Shown here in pieces: positions 26,890 through 41,154 of a DNA stretch of 64,000 nt. The number at the start of each line of letters is the position of its first letter. Within the stretch, counting starts at the first letter, position 1. The translations under genes were made by a program, and so were the position numbers. The notes under the pieces are model-generated. The model was not told the origin of the DNA. It worked only from the letters and a program-made list of their open reading frames with translations, and ran no database searches. The stretch comes from Epiperipatus broadwayi (Eukaryota; Onychophora; Udeonychophora; Euonychophora; Peripatidae): assembly GCA_028023455.1 (NCBI GenBank), contig JAQFVV010000152.1, positions 374,001 through 438,000 on the forward strand. Direction: 5' to 3'.

Positions 26890-29800
26890 ATTAATATATA
26901 AATGAAAAACATCAGTTGTGCATTCTTTGCAGATTAGCACAATGGTAGATTGCTAGACTCTGATAATAAAATTTATGAATCAATTTTTAATTGAACAAAG
27001 TAAACATTAAATTCAGTTTGGTCAATTGAGTGGAAATTTTACTATCTATTCATCATTTTGTTGTTTAAACATCACGACACCTCAAAAATTAGTTTATTTG
27101 ATTATTTTTTTTAGTGACTGATACTCAAAATCTTGACTTCACAAGTTATTCATTATTTTAACAATTAATCTACTAATGTTTACATGGGTATTATTTCCAT
27201 AAGCAATTAGTAACACTATATAATTATGTTTAACATTAGTTATCTTACTTTTTGTGTTCCTATCTACATACGTAATTATATATATAGTCTGATAAAGTAA
27301 ATATAATAGGTCAAAATCCTCTGGAATTATCTCTGTAATATTCAATGTACCAATATATATATAAAAGCTACAGTCAGTTTCTGACAATATACGCTATCCA
27401 GAGTAGCATTTAACAGTAAAATTGAAAAAAAAAAACCTCAGTGGATTGATAATGACGGAAAACGATGATGATAAAATAAAATATTGGAAAAAGTGAAGTA
27501 TTTTTAAATTAACAAGAGAAGACAATAGTTGAATGGATCTAAAGAGTAAAAAGATGGTTTACCCTGCAATTTTAATTATTCTCATGTAATAAATTATTTT
27601 TAATTATAAAAGTGAATTTTGCAGATATATTATGAGTATGTGTATGCGTTGGCTTTGTTTTATTTTTGAATTATATCTGAATAGAAGTTTATAAATCTTC
27701 ATAAAAATAATGTAATATTAAACTTTGTAAATCATTTTGTTATGCGGATTCTTCCTTAGATACTGTATAAACAATCGCGAATATTTAACATTTGTAATGA
27801 GTTTAAACAATAACAAAGATAATTTAAATAAATCTGAGGTTAAAATTGCTTTATACCTTTTGAGAATGTTTTATTTATTCTATTATAAATTTTTGTGGTA
27901 ATTTATATCAGTCAAATATTTCATAAACAATGCATATATACCGGCATACTCAAGTTTATGCAGAAAAACAGATTAGATGCCATAATATTTTTTGATTTCA
28001 GTAAATGAGGATTTATACTATATATATATATATATTCACACATACAAACTAAATTATACATGTGTCAACAAACAAACATAAATTATAATCAGATGTTCTT
28101 GTTTAATTTTTTTTTTTGATCACTCATGCTTCATATAGAATGAATATATACACTTGCTTTAACATCTTTACTTGTATATTATTTTCATGTTTTGGGTTTA
28201 AAATGAATTTTTTTTGCAGCATAATTTTATTAAATACATATTTAGAAAAAAAGGTCAATTTAGTTTTTAGAAGTTTTAGTTTCCAACTGTTTGTTTGTTG
28301 CTAGAAATTTGTAATCATATTGTAATGTGAAAAGCTTATTAATGGATGTTTAGCACCAAATTGCAATGCAAAATAAGACCATGAAAATGATGATTACACC
28401 TATATTTTGCTTTACCTGATATGTCTTTTAAGATTTCTATTTGATTAGTGGTAATACAAGAATTAAAAAGTGATAAATAAATCATGGGATAAGTTGTAGT
28501 TCTACTATGAAGTTGGCACTACATGATCTCTTAGACAGACTGTTTTTTATAAAATTTAATTCTGACATCCAAAATCGTTTTATTTCACAACTCTGGATTC
28601 TAACACAACACATATGTTATGTATATGATACAACTCATACATAAATATTGTATAGTCAAATATATAAAGCTTGAAAAAATAAGAAGTTCATGAAACATTT
28701 AATAATAATTTAACCAATTATCAAAAAATCAGAATCAGAAGTAAAACCCAACAGTAATATAATAAAAGAACAACAAACATATATAATGCAAAGAAAATCA
28801 CTATTTATTGCCACACATATTTTTATTTCTAGAATAAGTATTTAGGTACAGTTATGTAATATTTCAATACATTTCAGATCCATTTTTCTTATATAAAAAA
28901 AAATTAAATTGTAACATAATTTTATAAATTTATAGAACTAATTTATATAGGCTTTATGCAATTAAATTACATAAACAGCCTCACCTTTCATTTTAATAAA
29001 TAAAGTACACATTAAATATTTAAGCAGACTTAGATTTTATATACAGTATAAAATTTTAACTACATCTTATACTTTTTTAGATCCTATAAATTCTTTTTTT
29101 TTTCAGGGTAGCTTCTAAGTTTTTTCATAGAATAATAAAGAATTAGTTCTTTTTTATTCATTAAAAAGTCACTTTCTCAATAGAACAGACATTTACTAAT
29201 AGTTTCAGATTCCTAGGAATAGTCTCAATGGTCACTTTAGATAATTATATTAATAAATATTCCAGTTATATATTTTGAAGATGATATACAACATAAGAAA
29301 AGCAGTCTAATATCTTGTAAATATCAGCAATTTCTGGTGTGAAAGTCAAATCATGATAAAAAATTGGATATTACTAATTTCCTAGTTTATTTTTAGTATA
29401 TATTCTAAACTTAATTAATCCTTAGCTGCAGATGATATTTTTGTCTTCCTTGCTGGAGACGTTATTTTAGCAGACTATTGATCCAAATACTGTGGATTAT
29501 TTTAACAATAATAGGTTAAAGCAGGAACAAAATATTTTTAGAAATACTTACTTAAATACACTAATATTAATTAACGTCATTGCTACTCACATCAAATACG
29601 CCTTGTTTTAATTTTCTTGATGTTGTTCCCTTTTTTAATACAGTTTTTACCTTTTTAGTTAATGTTTTTTCTCCCAAATTTATATATTTATATAAAATAT
29701 TCAGTATTTTAAATAATGGAATTCATATTTAATTCTAATGAATTTATATCTGGAATTTTTTATATTTTCTATAATTGACATATTTTTAATTATTAATTTT

Positions 29801-30396
29801 ATTCAGTCAAAGTCGGTAATTCATAAATTTTTAAAACATATTTAATTTTGAAATATTTCAATTTTTTTCCTAAATTATTACAAAACTATTATTTAATATT
29901 GTTTTAATCTTTGATATATATTTAAGGTTTATTTAACCATTCCTAATACTTTTTCAAGGTTAACACAATAATTTTCTTATTTATATCTTTCCCTATCTCC
30001 TACTCCCATTTACCATAATTAATATTGTAATTTATAATTAAACCCTTTACATTATTGACAGACAGTAAAAATAAAGTTATTTTATTTTTTTAAAACAAAC
30101 TCAATTTGTTAAGAAACAATGTATGAACAGAAGTTTATAATCTACGGATGTATTGCTAGCTTGTATATCTTGATTAAACTAAAGGTTTGACTTAATCATT
30201 GAGTAATTGTTTGAATTCATTAGAATATTATGGCAACGAAATATATGTATGTATAAATATCGTTTTATATGTAGTATTCAATATTTTCCATTTACTTAAT
30301 ACTTTGTTTAGAATGCATGAATTTTTTTATTATATTTTTATTATACATACCTACAAAAATAATGAAAAATGGTAAAAAAATTTTCATGTATATATA
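26890..30396. other. AT-rich intergenic DNA, no gene seen
   Basis: No assignable gene. A tRNA A-box-like tagcacaatgg occurs near 26935 without a convincing B box. The ORFs at 27139-27387 and 28116-28304 have no recognisable domain and lie in low-complexity AT-rich DNA. Confidence 0.5.
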
Positions 30397-32125
30397 TTAT
30401 AATGGGATTTGCCATTTTCCATATATATATATTACGCATATATGTAGTCTTGTATGATTGCGTGTACGTATATATAACGATACACATATATGCGTAATGG
30501 TTTAAAAGAATATCTATTCTTAAATTATTCCATTTTATTGTCCCAGCATATTTATGAGCATCAATTTATGACCTCAAGCACCAATCCCATATTTCTATAA
30601 GAATTATGCTGGAAGAACTGGAATACCAATATGGAAATACCCCTGGACTAGCTCTGCTCAGGGCTGGTGGTAAAATTTACCGTCAGTAGATCTAACTCTT
30701 TTTTTTATTTTTTAAAAAAAACTCATAACATAAAAACAAAACAAAAAAAAAATCATTCATTTTATATACATTTATTAGCTGTGATATTTATGTATGTATA
30801 AAAAAAATATATTATTTACTTAAGTTAAATCAGTGTCTCTTTTCTCTTTGAAATCAAAGATTCATATCAGTTTTCTTTTTTTCTTTGTTTGCTCTTTTCT
30901 CTTTTTGCCAAAACTCCCACACACACAATTATGCTATTATATGTATTTTGCACCGAAGATTTAATTGGACTAATTTATACACTAATAAATTCCATAGTAA
31001 ATAGTTTGACCTCTCCGGGCAAAGAAAATAAATTTTAAGTTCACAATTGTGTCAAATAAACAGTTTTCTCAAATTCATGGAGTAAGCTTACTAAAAGTAA
31101 CATATATAGATGTAATTAGAAAGAAAATACCTGGTTTCCCTGGGGAATTGATCGAATCCTCTTGGTGAAAATGGAATCTCCGGTCCTTTGTCGGTGAACG
31201 AACTTTGTTTTTTTTTTTTTTTTGAAGTTCAGGTTCCATGGCTAAAGTCTGTTTATTTATTTATTTTTTCTTTCTTATAACAATTCAATATTGTTGCTTA
31301 TTGAGGCGAATTCTCTGGGCTTGACATCCCTTCTCCACTATCGGCAGCTGCTATACATTCAGGGGCAAAGGATTCGGACCCTCTGCATGTTCAAGCCTCT
31401 ACCCCAGCCTGACCATATTTTATTAAAATGTATATCACATTGACCGTCCACTTTCTTCTACCTCCAAACTTATACTAAAATAATAATTTTAATTTTTCTT
31501 TAATTATCAAACTTATCTTTCTCTTCACTTTTATTTTAATTATATTTCCATTCACATTCCATATGCCTTTGTTGGAATGTACCAAAAAAGCTTTTTACAC
31601 CTATTTCTTTCCAAATAATATTTAATTAGTATTAGACATTCCATGATTTTTATAATAATTACTTCCATTGTTCTGCAAAATTAGTCTTCCATCTTGACAT
31701 TTAAAGTTCTTTTGTTGACTTAATATGTATATATTTAAAAAGTTTATCAAACAAAATATTTTTTATTTTTATTTTGTGAATTTTCATTTTTAATGGTTCA
31801 AAAACGCACTCACACATATACATAGCGATGTGTATAGCTGGGTTCAGCAAAAGAGAGAAAAAAATCAGAGCAAGTGTATAACCCCCCATACCTCTTCTAT
31901 GAGTTCCTTTTAATTAAAATAACTAAATCAATTCAATATGACTACGCAAATGACCGTTGATTGTACATCAAACTATAAATATTAATTTTGTTAGTAAAGT
32001 AATATATATTTTTAATAATACGTTAGTAATAAGATATATATATTTTTAATAATGCGTTAAGTATACGAATCCGTATTTGTCTAATTATCGCAACAGGGTT
32101 TGATTATGCCTGCCCTGTTGCAATA
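30397..32125 (-). repeat. 3' LTR of the gag-only element
   Basis: About 1.73 kb, directly repeated at 34292-35984. Near its minus-strand start a hairpin has nine-base arms GCAACAGGG/CCCTGTTGC (in 32090-32125). Poly-T tracts and TA repeats are internal. Small ORFs in it, such as one starting near 31238, recur in every LTR copy and have no known domain. Confidence 0.8.
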
Positions 32126-32275
32126 CCCCCTCCTGGAAGCTTTCAAATATGGTCTATGTATTTGAATAGCTCCTAAATATCTATCCTCCACCTGCGAATA
32201 TTACAATATTTTAATAATTTTATACTAATATTCAATATGTATGTACATACACATGCATAAAACAATATTCACTCG

Positions 32276-33286
32276 CTATGTCCGATTATATATTTTCTTA
32301 TCCATTTCCCTTGGTTTCATTCCCTGTTCAGGATTCGGTTTCTCTGGTGGTCGACGTCCTTCATATGGATATTTCCACTTTGGCTTAGTCTCACTTTCCC
32401 ATGCTTTCCTGCCTTCTTTTTCTGTTCTGTCCGTTTGTTCCCCATAATCATGAGTACTCATATCTATGGCAGCTAGCAATTCGGCCACTTCCTCAATAGA
32501 CATCTTTCTCGCCCCTAGCATCATCTATTCTACCTTCATTGGCATGTTCTGCCTTACAATACATATTATATTCTTTTCCGACAGATTACAAGTGTCCAGC
32601 ATTCGCAACCTCGCCACCTGCTGATGGAAAAACTGTGAATATCTTTGCTGATCCTCTCCGGCATATTTCTCTTGCATGATCCGATGCTGTATCAATTCCT
32701 GACACTCCTCAGACCAAAAAGCATTTCTTATCTCTCGCTGATAGTCCTCAAAGATTATGGGTTGCCGAAGAAGTGAGTTCCACCAAGATTGAGCACATCC
32801 CGTAAGGCTACCGCATGCTATCGCAATTTTACACCCTTCTGACATGAGGTTAATGCTGAAGTATCTCCTCAGGCTTTGCAAATGTTCTATGGGTGCCTCT
32901 TCCATCTGTCCAGAAAACTGCTGAAACTTTAAAAATTGGTTTATATTAGCTGATGCTGCCACATATTTTACCAACTCGTCGGATTTTTCCATGGCATCTC
33001 TTCATTTTACCTGAACCCTTTTCTCTTGAATCTCTCCCCCCGTATTGTTATTTATTTCCTTCTCTCATGGTTCTTCTTTGTCTATGTTCGCCTCTTCTTC
33101 ACCCTCTCCATCGCTATTCTCCTTTGCTATTCCCACCTTCTGTTCCAAACTTTCCAGTCTTTCTTCAAATTTCTGAAACTTCGATTCTATATTTTCTAAT
33201 TTTTCTAGAATCAACTCCAACATCTTACGTTCCTCTCCCTTTTCTTTCCCTTGTTCCTCCATTTTATTTTGGGACCTTGTTTTCAT
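32276..33286 (-). pseudogene. Gag-like gene with three in-frame stops
   Basis: One frame runs from 33286 to 32276 without frameshift but with three stops: TGA at 33065-33067, TGA at about 33004, and TAG at 32525-32527. The first block (73 codons) is a strongly charged coiled coil (LEKLENIESKFQKFEERLES). The central 155 codons contain AQSWWNSL, FEDYQREIRNAFW and the downstream helical pattern typical of the retrotransposon gag (capsid) family of Ty3/Gypsy-type elements. The last 82 codons resemble the region after the capsid and end in a basic, proline-rich tail; no CCHC knuckle is seen. The capsid would package element RNA. The stops are shared by the second copy at 42.4-43.4 kb, so they precede any duplication. 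Confidence 0.75.
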
Positions 33287-34291
33287 GAAATTTCATTAAA
33301 TTCCCCTTCTTTTCTTTTTTTTGATATATAGTATATTTCTTTCCTCTCTTTCCATTATCTACTTGCTGGATTCCGAAGCCCCAAACCCCCAAAGCACAGT
33401 GCTGCCCCCTTTCCGGACTTTCTTATGCCTTCAATATTTCCTAAGTATATATATTTATAATTCTACCGTGGACCGATTGATATTTCCCTATGTTATTTTG
33501 ACTTACTCTTGTTTTTCACTTTTAGAAAACCTTGTTTTGAAAACTAGTACAGACAGACTATTGTTATTTCAAAACCTTTGTTTCAAAGCTAGTTTCAATT
33601 TCTGAAATTTTCAAATGATTATAAAAGCAAAAAGTGAAAAATATATTAAAAATTCTAGCTACTGTGTGGGTGTAAATTAAATATAATTCATTTCTCGAAT
33701 TTCTTTTAAAATGACATTAATTGAATATATATATAAATTATTTTTATCTGGTTATGACATCTTATAGTAATAAGTGACAGAAAGCCAAATAATTATTTTG
33801 TATTTAATTAAAATGGATTAATTATAAAGGTTAACCACTTAAACACTCGTTTACTTTTTTCTTTTAAACTATCTGTATTACTTTTTTTTTTTTTTAAAAA
33901 AAAAAAAAATCAATCGCGAACAATAAAACATTTACGTTCGTTATTTACAACAACAAAAAAAAATCCATAACAAACTGAAAGTTCTTTTTAAAAAACCAGT
34001 CTAACCTAAACTGATTACTTTATGAAACGCTTTTATCTTCTGCACTCAATTGGTATTTTTCATATAGCCTAAAAAGTTTTTTTTTATTTATTTATAAAAC
34101 TCAATATTAACTACATCCAACTCTGCCAATATAATATAACTTCCGTTATTAGCTAAAACAATAATGATCTGACAAAACCGATATGTATACATTTATTTAC
34201 TTTCTCAAAAAAAAAACCATGCTAAATTCTTTCATATTTTTCTTTCCCTCATTGACCTACTTCTCTTCGATGTCCTTTTGTTGGGTCACCA

Positions 34292-35984
34292 TTATAACGG
34301 GATTTACCGTTTTCCATATATATTTTACGCGTATATGTAGTCTTGTATGATTGCGTGTACGTATATATAACGATACACATATATGCGTAATGGTTTAAAA
34401 GAATATCTATTCTTAAATTATTCCATTTTATTGCCCCAGCATATTTATGAGCATCAATTTATGACCTCAAGTGCCAATCCCATATTTCTATAAGAATTAT
34501 GCTGGAAGAACTGGAATACCAATATGGAAATGCCCCTGGACTAGCTCTGCTCAGGGCTGGTAGTAAAATTTACTGGCAGTAGATCTAACTCTCTCTTTTT
34601 TTTATTTAAAAAAAAAAACTCATAACATAAAAACAAAACAAAAAAAAAATCATTCATTTTATATACATTTATTAGCTATGATATTTACGTATGTATAAAA
34701 AATATATATATTATTTACTTAAGTTAAATCAGTGTCTCTTTTAAATCAAAGATTCATATCAGTTTTCTTTTTTTCTTTGTTTGCTCCTTTCTCTTTTTGC
34801 CAAAACTCCCCCACACACAAATATGCTATTATATGTATTTTGCACCGAAGATTTAATTGGACTAATTTATACACTAATAAATTCTGTAGTAAATAGTTTG
34901 ACCTCTCTGGGCAAAGAAAATAAATTTTAAGTTCATAATTGTGTCAAATAAACAGTTTTCTCAAATTCGTGGAGTGACATATATAGATGTAATTAGAAAG
35001 AAAATACCTGGTTTCCCCGGGAAATTGACCTAATTCTCTTGGTGAAAATGGAATCTCCGGTCCTTTGTCGGTGAACCAACTTTGTTTTTTTTTTTTTTGA
35101 AGTTCGGGTTCCATGGCTAAAGTCTGTTTATTTATTTATTTATTTTCTTTCTCTTCTGGCGATTCAATATTGTTGCTTATTGAGGTGAATTCTCCGGGCT
35201 TGATGTCCTTTCTCCACTATCAGCAGCTGCTATACATTCGGGGACAAAGGATTCGGACCCTCCGCACATTGAAGCCTCTACCCCAGCCTGACCATATTTT
35301 ATCAAAATGTATATCACGTTGACCGTCTGCTTTCTTCTACCTTCAAACACATACTAAAATAATAAATTTAATTTTTCTTTACTTATCAAACTTATCTTTC
35401 TTTTCACTTTTTTTTTAATTATATTTCCATTCACATTCCATATGCCTTTGTTGGAATGTACCACAAAAGCTTTTTACACTTATTTCTTTCCAAATAATAT
35501 TTAATTAGTATTAGACATTCCACGATTTTTATAATAATTACTTCCATTGTTCTGCAAAATTAGTCTTCCATCTTGACATTTAAAGTTCTTTTGTTGATTT
35601 AATATGTATAAATTTAAAAGTTTATCAAAATTTTTATTTTTTTTATTTTGTGAATTTTTCAACGCACTCACACATATACATAGCGATGTGTATAGCTGGG
35701 TTTGGCAAAAGAGAGAAAAAAAATCAGAGCAAGTATATAACCCCCCATACCTCTTTTATGAGTTCTTTTTAATTAAAATAACTAAATCAATTCTGTACGA
35801 CCACGCAAATGACTGTTGATTGTACATCAAACTATAAATATTAATTTTGTTGGTAAAGTAATATATATTTTTAATAATACGTTAGTAATAAGATATATAT
35901 ATTTTTAATAATGCATTAAGTATACGAATCCGTATTTGTCTAATTATCGCAACAGGGTTTGATTATGCCTGCCCTGTTGCAATA
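34292..35984 (-). repeat. 5' LTR of the gag-only element
   Basis: Direct repeat of 30397-32125 with scattered substitutions and indels, for example loss of a short AAGCTTACTAAAAGTAA-type segment near 34.97 kb. It ends exactly at the assembly gap. The primer-binding-like site (34274-34291, minus strand TGGTGACCCAACAAAAGG) adjoins its inner end. Confidence 0.8.
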
Positions 35985-36484
35985 NNNNNNNNNNNNNNNN
36001 NNNNNNNNNNNNNNNNNNNNNNNNNNNNNNNNNNNNNNNNNNNNNNNNNNNNNNNNNNNNNNNNNNNNNNNNNNNNNNNNNNNNNNNNNNNNNNNNNNNN
36101 NNNNNNNNNNNNNNNNNNNNNNNNNNNNNNNNNNNNNNNNNNNNNNNNNNNNNNNNNNNNNNNNNNNNNNNNNNNNNNNNNNNNNNNNNNNNNNNNNNNN
36201 NNNNNNNNNNNNNNNNNNNNNNNNNNNNNNNNNNNNNNNNNNNNNNNNNNNNNNNNNNNNNNNNNNNNNNNNNNNNNNNNNNNNNNNNNNNNNNNNNNNN
36301 NNNNNNNNNNNNNNNNNNNNNNNNNNNNNNNNNNNNNNNNNNNNNNNNNNNNNNNNNNNNNNNNNNNNNNNNNNNNNNNNNNNNNNNNNNNNNNNNNNNN
36401 NNNNNNNNNNNNNNNNNNNNNNNNNNNNNNNNNNNNNNNNNNNNNNNNNNNNNNNNNNNNNNNNNNNNNNNNNNNNNNNNNNNN
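35985..36484. other. Assembly gap of exactly 500 N
   Basis: 500 unknown bases between the outer end of an LTR and the start of an inverted, error-rich copy of the same LTR. The round length suggests a placeholder, not a measured distance. Confidence 0.99.
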
Positions 36485-39400
36485 CAAACCTTTCGATAAT
36501 TTAATAAATACGGATTCGTATATTTTAATGGTTATTATAAAATATATATCTTATTATTAACGTATTATTAAAAATATATATTGTTTACCAACAAAAAAAA
36601 TATTTATAGTTTGATGTACAATCAAATTAGTCATTTGTGTATGTGGCTTAGAATTGATTAAGTTATTTCAATTAAAAGAACTCATAAAGAGGTACAAAGT
36701 TATATAATATTTACTCTGATTTTTTCACTTTTTAGCCAGTTATTATCATCGGGGGGGGGCTATATATGTGTGGAGTGCGTTGGGGAAAATTCACAAAATT
36801 AAAAAAAAAATTTGTTTATTAAACTTTTTAAATTTATACATATTAAAATGTAACAAAGATTTAAAAGACTAACTGCAGAACAATGGAAGTAATTATTATA
36901 AAAATGCGAAATGTCTAACAAAATAATTAAATATTATTTGAAAGAAATATGTTAAAGTTTTTGTGGTACATTCCAAATGTTTTGTGGAATGCGAACGGAA
37001 ATATAATTAAAAAAAGTGAAAAAGAAAGATAAGTTTGATAGCGCAAAGAAAAATTCCAAATTTGCCATTTTAGTATGTTTGAAGGTAGAAAATAAAAGTT
37101 TTATTCGGTCAACGGACATACATTTTGATATAAAATATGGTTGTGTTGTGGGTAGAGGATTAAAGGTAAAAAATTGAATCCTTGTTCCCCACTCGTAAGC
37201 GCTGCTGATAGTGGAGAAGGGAAATAAACTCAGAGAATTAATTCAATAAGCACAATATGAAATGTAAGAGGGGGGGGGGGGGGGGGGGGGAATCGATCTC
37301 CATTTTCTAACCGGGCATATCTCGTCACTCAGAAACCAGGGGCATTTTCTTCTAATTACATCTATATATATCATCTACACGAATTTGAGAAAAATCCAGA
37401 TTTGACAATTAAATTATAGAACTTAAAATTTATTTTCTTCTTTTTGCCTAGAGAGTGTACTATTTACTACAGAATTTATTAGTGTATAAATTAGTTCCAA
37501 TCTTCGTTAAAATAAATATAATAGCATAATTGACATGTGTGGAGTTTTGGCAAAAAGAGAGAGCAAAAAACAAAGAAAAAAGAAAACCGATAGAATCTTT
37601 GATTTAAAGAGATCACCGATTTAACTTAAGTAAATAATATAAATTTTTATTATTGTTTAAATAATCACAGCTAATAAAAATACAAAAAATGATTTTTCGT
37701 TTTGTTTTATGTTAAGGAGTTTTTTTTTAAATAAAAAAAGAAGAGAGTTAGATCTATTGCCAGTAAATTTTACTACCAGTCCCGGAGCAGAGCTAAAACT
37801 AGGGGCATTTCCATAAATATTCCATTTTCCAGCATAAAATTATTATAGAAATATGGGATATGTAAAAAAGCTTTCGGAGGTCATAAATGGATGCTCAGGG
37901 CAACAAGCAAAAATAACGTAAAACAATTTAAGAACAGATTATTCTTTAAACCATCAATACATACAGGTGTGTAACGCTTATATATACGTCTAAAATCATA
38001 CAAAAATAAATATAATTATAAAAATATATATGGAAAACAGTAACTAGAGTATGGCCGACTGTCAGGATATCGAATAAGAGAAGTAGGTCATCGCGTAGCA
38101 AATATGAAAAGAATTCTAGCATGGTTTTTTTGATATAAATAAATAATGTATATAGATATAACAAAATGCTCAGATCAACTAATACCTCTATTACAATATA
38201 TTAAAATATCGGATGTAGTTAATATTGAGTTTTATAAATATGTTCAAAAAAACTTTTAGGCTATATGAAAAATAATTGTAGTGCAGTACAAGGGAGTAAA
38301 GCGCTCATGCTTAATCAGTTAATGGTTAGAATCTAATTTTTAAAAAGAACTTTCAGTTTAAAAATATGGACTTTTTTTTTTTTTTTTTGTTAGAAATAAC
38401 GAACGCATCTGTCTCAGAGGCACATTTTTTTTTTTTTTAAAAAAGTAATACAGATAGTTTAAAAGAAAAGTAAACGAGTGTTTAAGTGGTTAACCTTTTA
38501 ATTAATCCCCTTTAATCTAAATGCCAAAATAATTATTTAATTTTCTCTGTCACTTATTACTATAAGATAAATAATTCAGATAAAAATAATTTATATATAT
38601 ATTCAATTAATGTTTAATTTAAAAAATTCGAGAAATGAATTATATTTTACCCTCATAATTCAATACAGTATTAAAATTTTTTTAATATACTTTTCAATTT
38701 TTTGCTTTATGATCATTTTGAAAATTTGTAAATTGAAATTAGCTTTGAAACAAATTCAGTATCTACAAAAAAACAAGGCCTCTAAAAGTGAAAAACAAGA
38801 GTAAGTTCAAAATAATATAGGGAAATATCAAACGTCCACGGTAGAACCATAAATATATACTCTATAAAGAAAATATGGATAAGTATAAGAAAGTCCGGGA
38901 AAGGGGGCAAGCACTTGTGCTTGGGAAATTTGGGGTTTAGAGGTGGGGTAATGGGAAAGAGAGAGAAATATACATATATCAAAAAAACAAAGAAGGGAAT
39001 TTAATGAAATTTCATGGAAAATAAAGGTCCCAAATAAATGAGGAAATAAGGAAAAGAAAAAGGGAGAGGAACCCAAGATGCTTGAAACACTCCTAGAAAA
39101 ATAGAAAATTTAAGAAATGAAGTTCAGAAATCCTGGAGTTAAAGATCTGAAAGTTTGAACAGAAGGTGGAATATCAAAGGAAGAATAGTTTTATTGAGAG
39201 GGCAGAAGAGGCTTTAACATAGTGCAACAGTCCCATGCAGGTAGCTTCGGAGCGGGGAGGGGTTCAAGAGAAAAGGTTCAGGTGATACGAGACATGGAAA
39301 AATCCGAAGGAACTTACTGGGTGACAGACAGCTGACATAACCAATTTTGCAAGCATCGCAGTTTCTAGGACAGATGGAAGAGGGGGGGGGAAATCATTTG

Positions 39401-41154
39401 CAAAGCCCGAGGAGAGCATTTCAGCATTAACTTCATGCCAGAAGGGTATAAACTACATAAAAGCATAGCAAAGGTAGCCTTACTGGATATAATCACCTTG
39501 GTGGAACTCACCCTCTTTTCGCAACCCATACCCTGAGAACCACGGGTTTGCAGAATGCTTAGTTATAGCTTTTGCCTGAGGAAGCGCTCAGAAATGGGAG
39601 CGTTATCGATCAAGGGCAAAGAAATATGTCTTAGAGATGATCGCAAAGATAATAATTTTCCATCAGCTTAAGGCACGCTGACACTTGTAATTCAAATAGG
39701 AAAAAGAAATATAATATGTATTGTAAGGCATGAATAGATGATGCTGTATTTGCAAGCATTATAGTACAATTGTTTAGCCGATTAGTTGTATTATATGGGG
39801 TATCATGATTATGGGGAACAAAACGATAGAACAGGGAAAGAAGGCAGGAAGCGGGGAGTGAGACTAAGCCAAAGTGGAAATATCCATATGAAGGACGCCT
39901 ATCAGAGAAACAATCCGAACAGGGAATGAAACCAAGGAAATGGATAAGAAAAATATATAATCAAACATTAAAATAAATACTATTAAAATATTATGTAAAG
40001 ATACATATTGAATATTATATAAAATTATTAAAATATTGTAATCGCGAGGCGGAGGATAGATATTTAGAGCTTACCTATACAATTTGAAAGTCAGGAGGGG
40101 GCAATGTCGTAAGAGGGGGGGGGGAAACAAACCCCGTCATACGATAATTAGACAAATAATAGACTTATAGCTAATCCATTATTAAAAAAATATATATCTT
40201 ATTATTAACGTATTATTAAAAATATATATTACTTACTAACAAAATTTAATATTTATAGTTTGATGTACATCAATCTAATAACATTATTTATTCATAATAA
40301 TTGATTTAGTTATTTTACTATAAATATCCCCTCATATAGAATACGTATGGGGTTATACATTCTATACTCTGATTTTCCTTTTTATAGAACCCGTTAAGAC
40401 ACGCTATGAATGTGGGAGTACGTTTGAACCATTTAAAATAAAATTCCAATAAAATAAAAATAAAAAATATATTTGCTTGATAAACTTTAAATATATACAT
40501 ATTAAAGTCAATCAAAGAACTTTTAAATGTCAAGATGGAAGACTCACTTTATGAAAAATTATTATAAAACATGGAATGTCTAATACTAATTAAATATTAT
40601 TTGGGGAAAGGGAAGCTTTTTGGTACAATCTCCAAACAAAAGGCATATGGGGGGGAAGGAATGTGAAAAATATAAAAAAAGGAAATATACAGGTTTGATA
40701 AATTATAAAAGAAAAATTGTTCATTTATTTTATATAAGTTTGAAAGTGGAGCAAAGTGGATCTGCTCAATGTGACATACATTTTTAATAAAAATATCAGG
40801 CGGGGATGCAGGTCCAATCTTCGCCTGGCAAGAGCTGCCTATTATGTAAGGATTACTGCTCCAGGAGTCTCTGCCTCACTACCCAATAATATTAAATTTT
40901 TAGAAAGAAAAATAAATAATATATGAACAGATTTTGGCCATTGAATCTTAACTTCTTAAAAAACGAAAAAACAAAGGGGGGGCCTGCCACCGCCAGGATC
41001 GGAGATCTCCATTTTTCACCAAAGAGATCTGATCAACAAAAAAACTGTGTACTTTCAATAAATTACATCTATATTATGTTGCCCTTAGTGTTTACCCATG
41101 AATTTGAGAAAACTGTTTATTTGACATAATTGAAACTTAAAATTTATTTTCTTG
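36485..41154 (+). repeat. Error-rich inverted copy of the gag-only LTR element
   Basis: This stretch follows, in reverse complement, the order of 46.1 down to 41.17 kb: LTR (36485 to about 38.1 kb), internal region with an unreadable gag (about 38.1-40.1 kb), then partial LTR. Matches include gtaatacagatagtttaaaa (about 38.44 kb) and catatgaaggacg (39.88 kb). Small substitutions and indels occur throughout. There are also poly-G runs absent from the other copies (a run of 21 G ending at 37290; shorter ones at about 36.75, 39.38 and 40.12 kb). The right end meets the next copy at a tight palindrome (ttttcttg/caagaaaa around 41147-41174). I think it is an unpolished fold-back read, not a biological copy. 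Confidence 0.7.

Larger units (their letters stand above)
30397..35984 (-). mobile_element. Gag-only LTR retrotransposon
   Basis: Two direct repeats of about 1.7 kb (30397-32125 and 34292-35984) flank an internal region of about 2.17 kb. On the minus strand the right-hand repeat is the 5' LTR. It is followed directly by a primer-binding-like TGGTGACCC (34283-34291), then a gag-like frame (33286-32276) and a polypurine tract AGGAGGGGG (32126-32134) just before the other LTR. No protease, RT, RNase H or integrase is present and there is no room for them, so it depends on another element. The LTRs differ at many sites and by indels, so the insertion is not recent. LTR termini read TATTGCAAC...ATAA rather than TG...CA. 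Confidence 0.8.

Noticed and set aside
32953-33288. Plus-strand ORF of 111 codons opposite gag, also at 43102-43437
   Set aside because: It is the complementary shadow of the gag-like frame and has no domain of its own.
31238-35322. Small ORFs starting MAKVCLFIY in each LTR
   Set aside because: They lie in non-coding LTR sequence after a poly-T tract, vary between copies and lack any known domain.
36485-41154. Old, genuinely inverted copy of the LTR element
   Set aside because: Possible, but the poly-G runs, even spread of indels, tight palindromic junction inside an LTR and adjoining gap fit a read artefact better.
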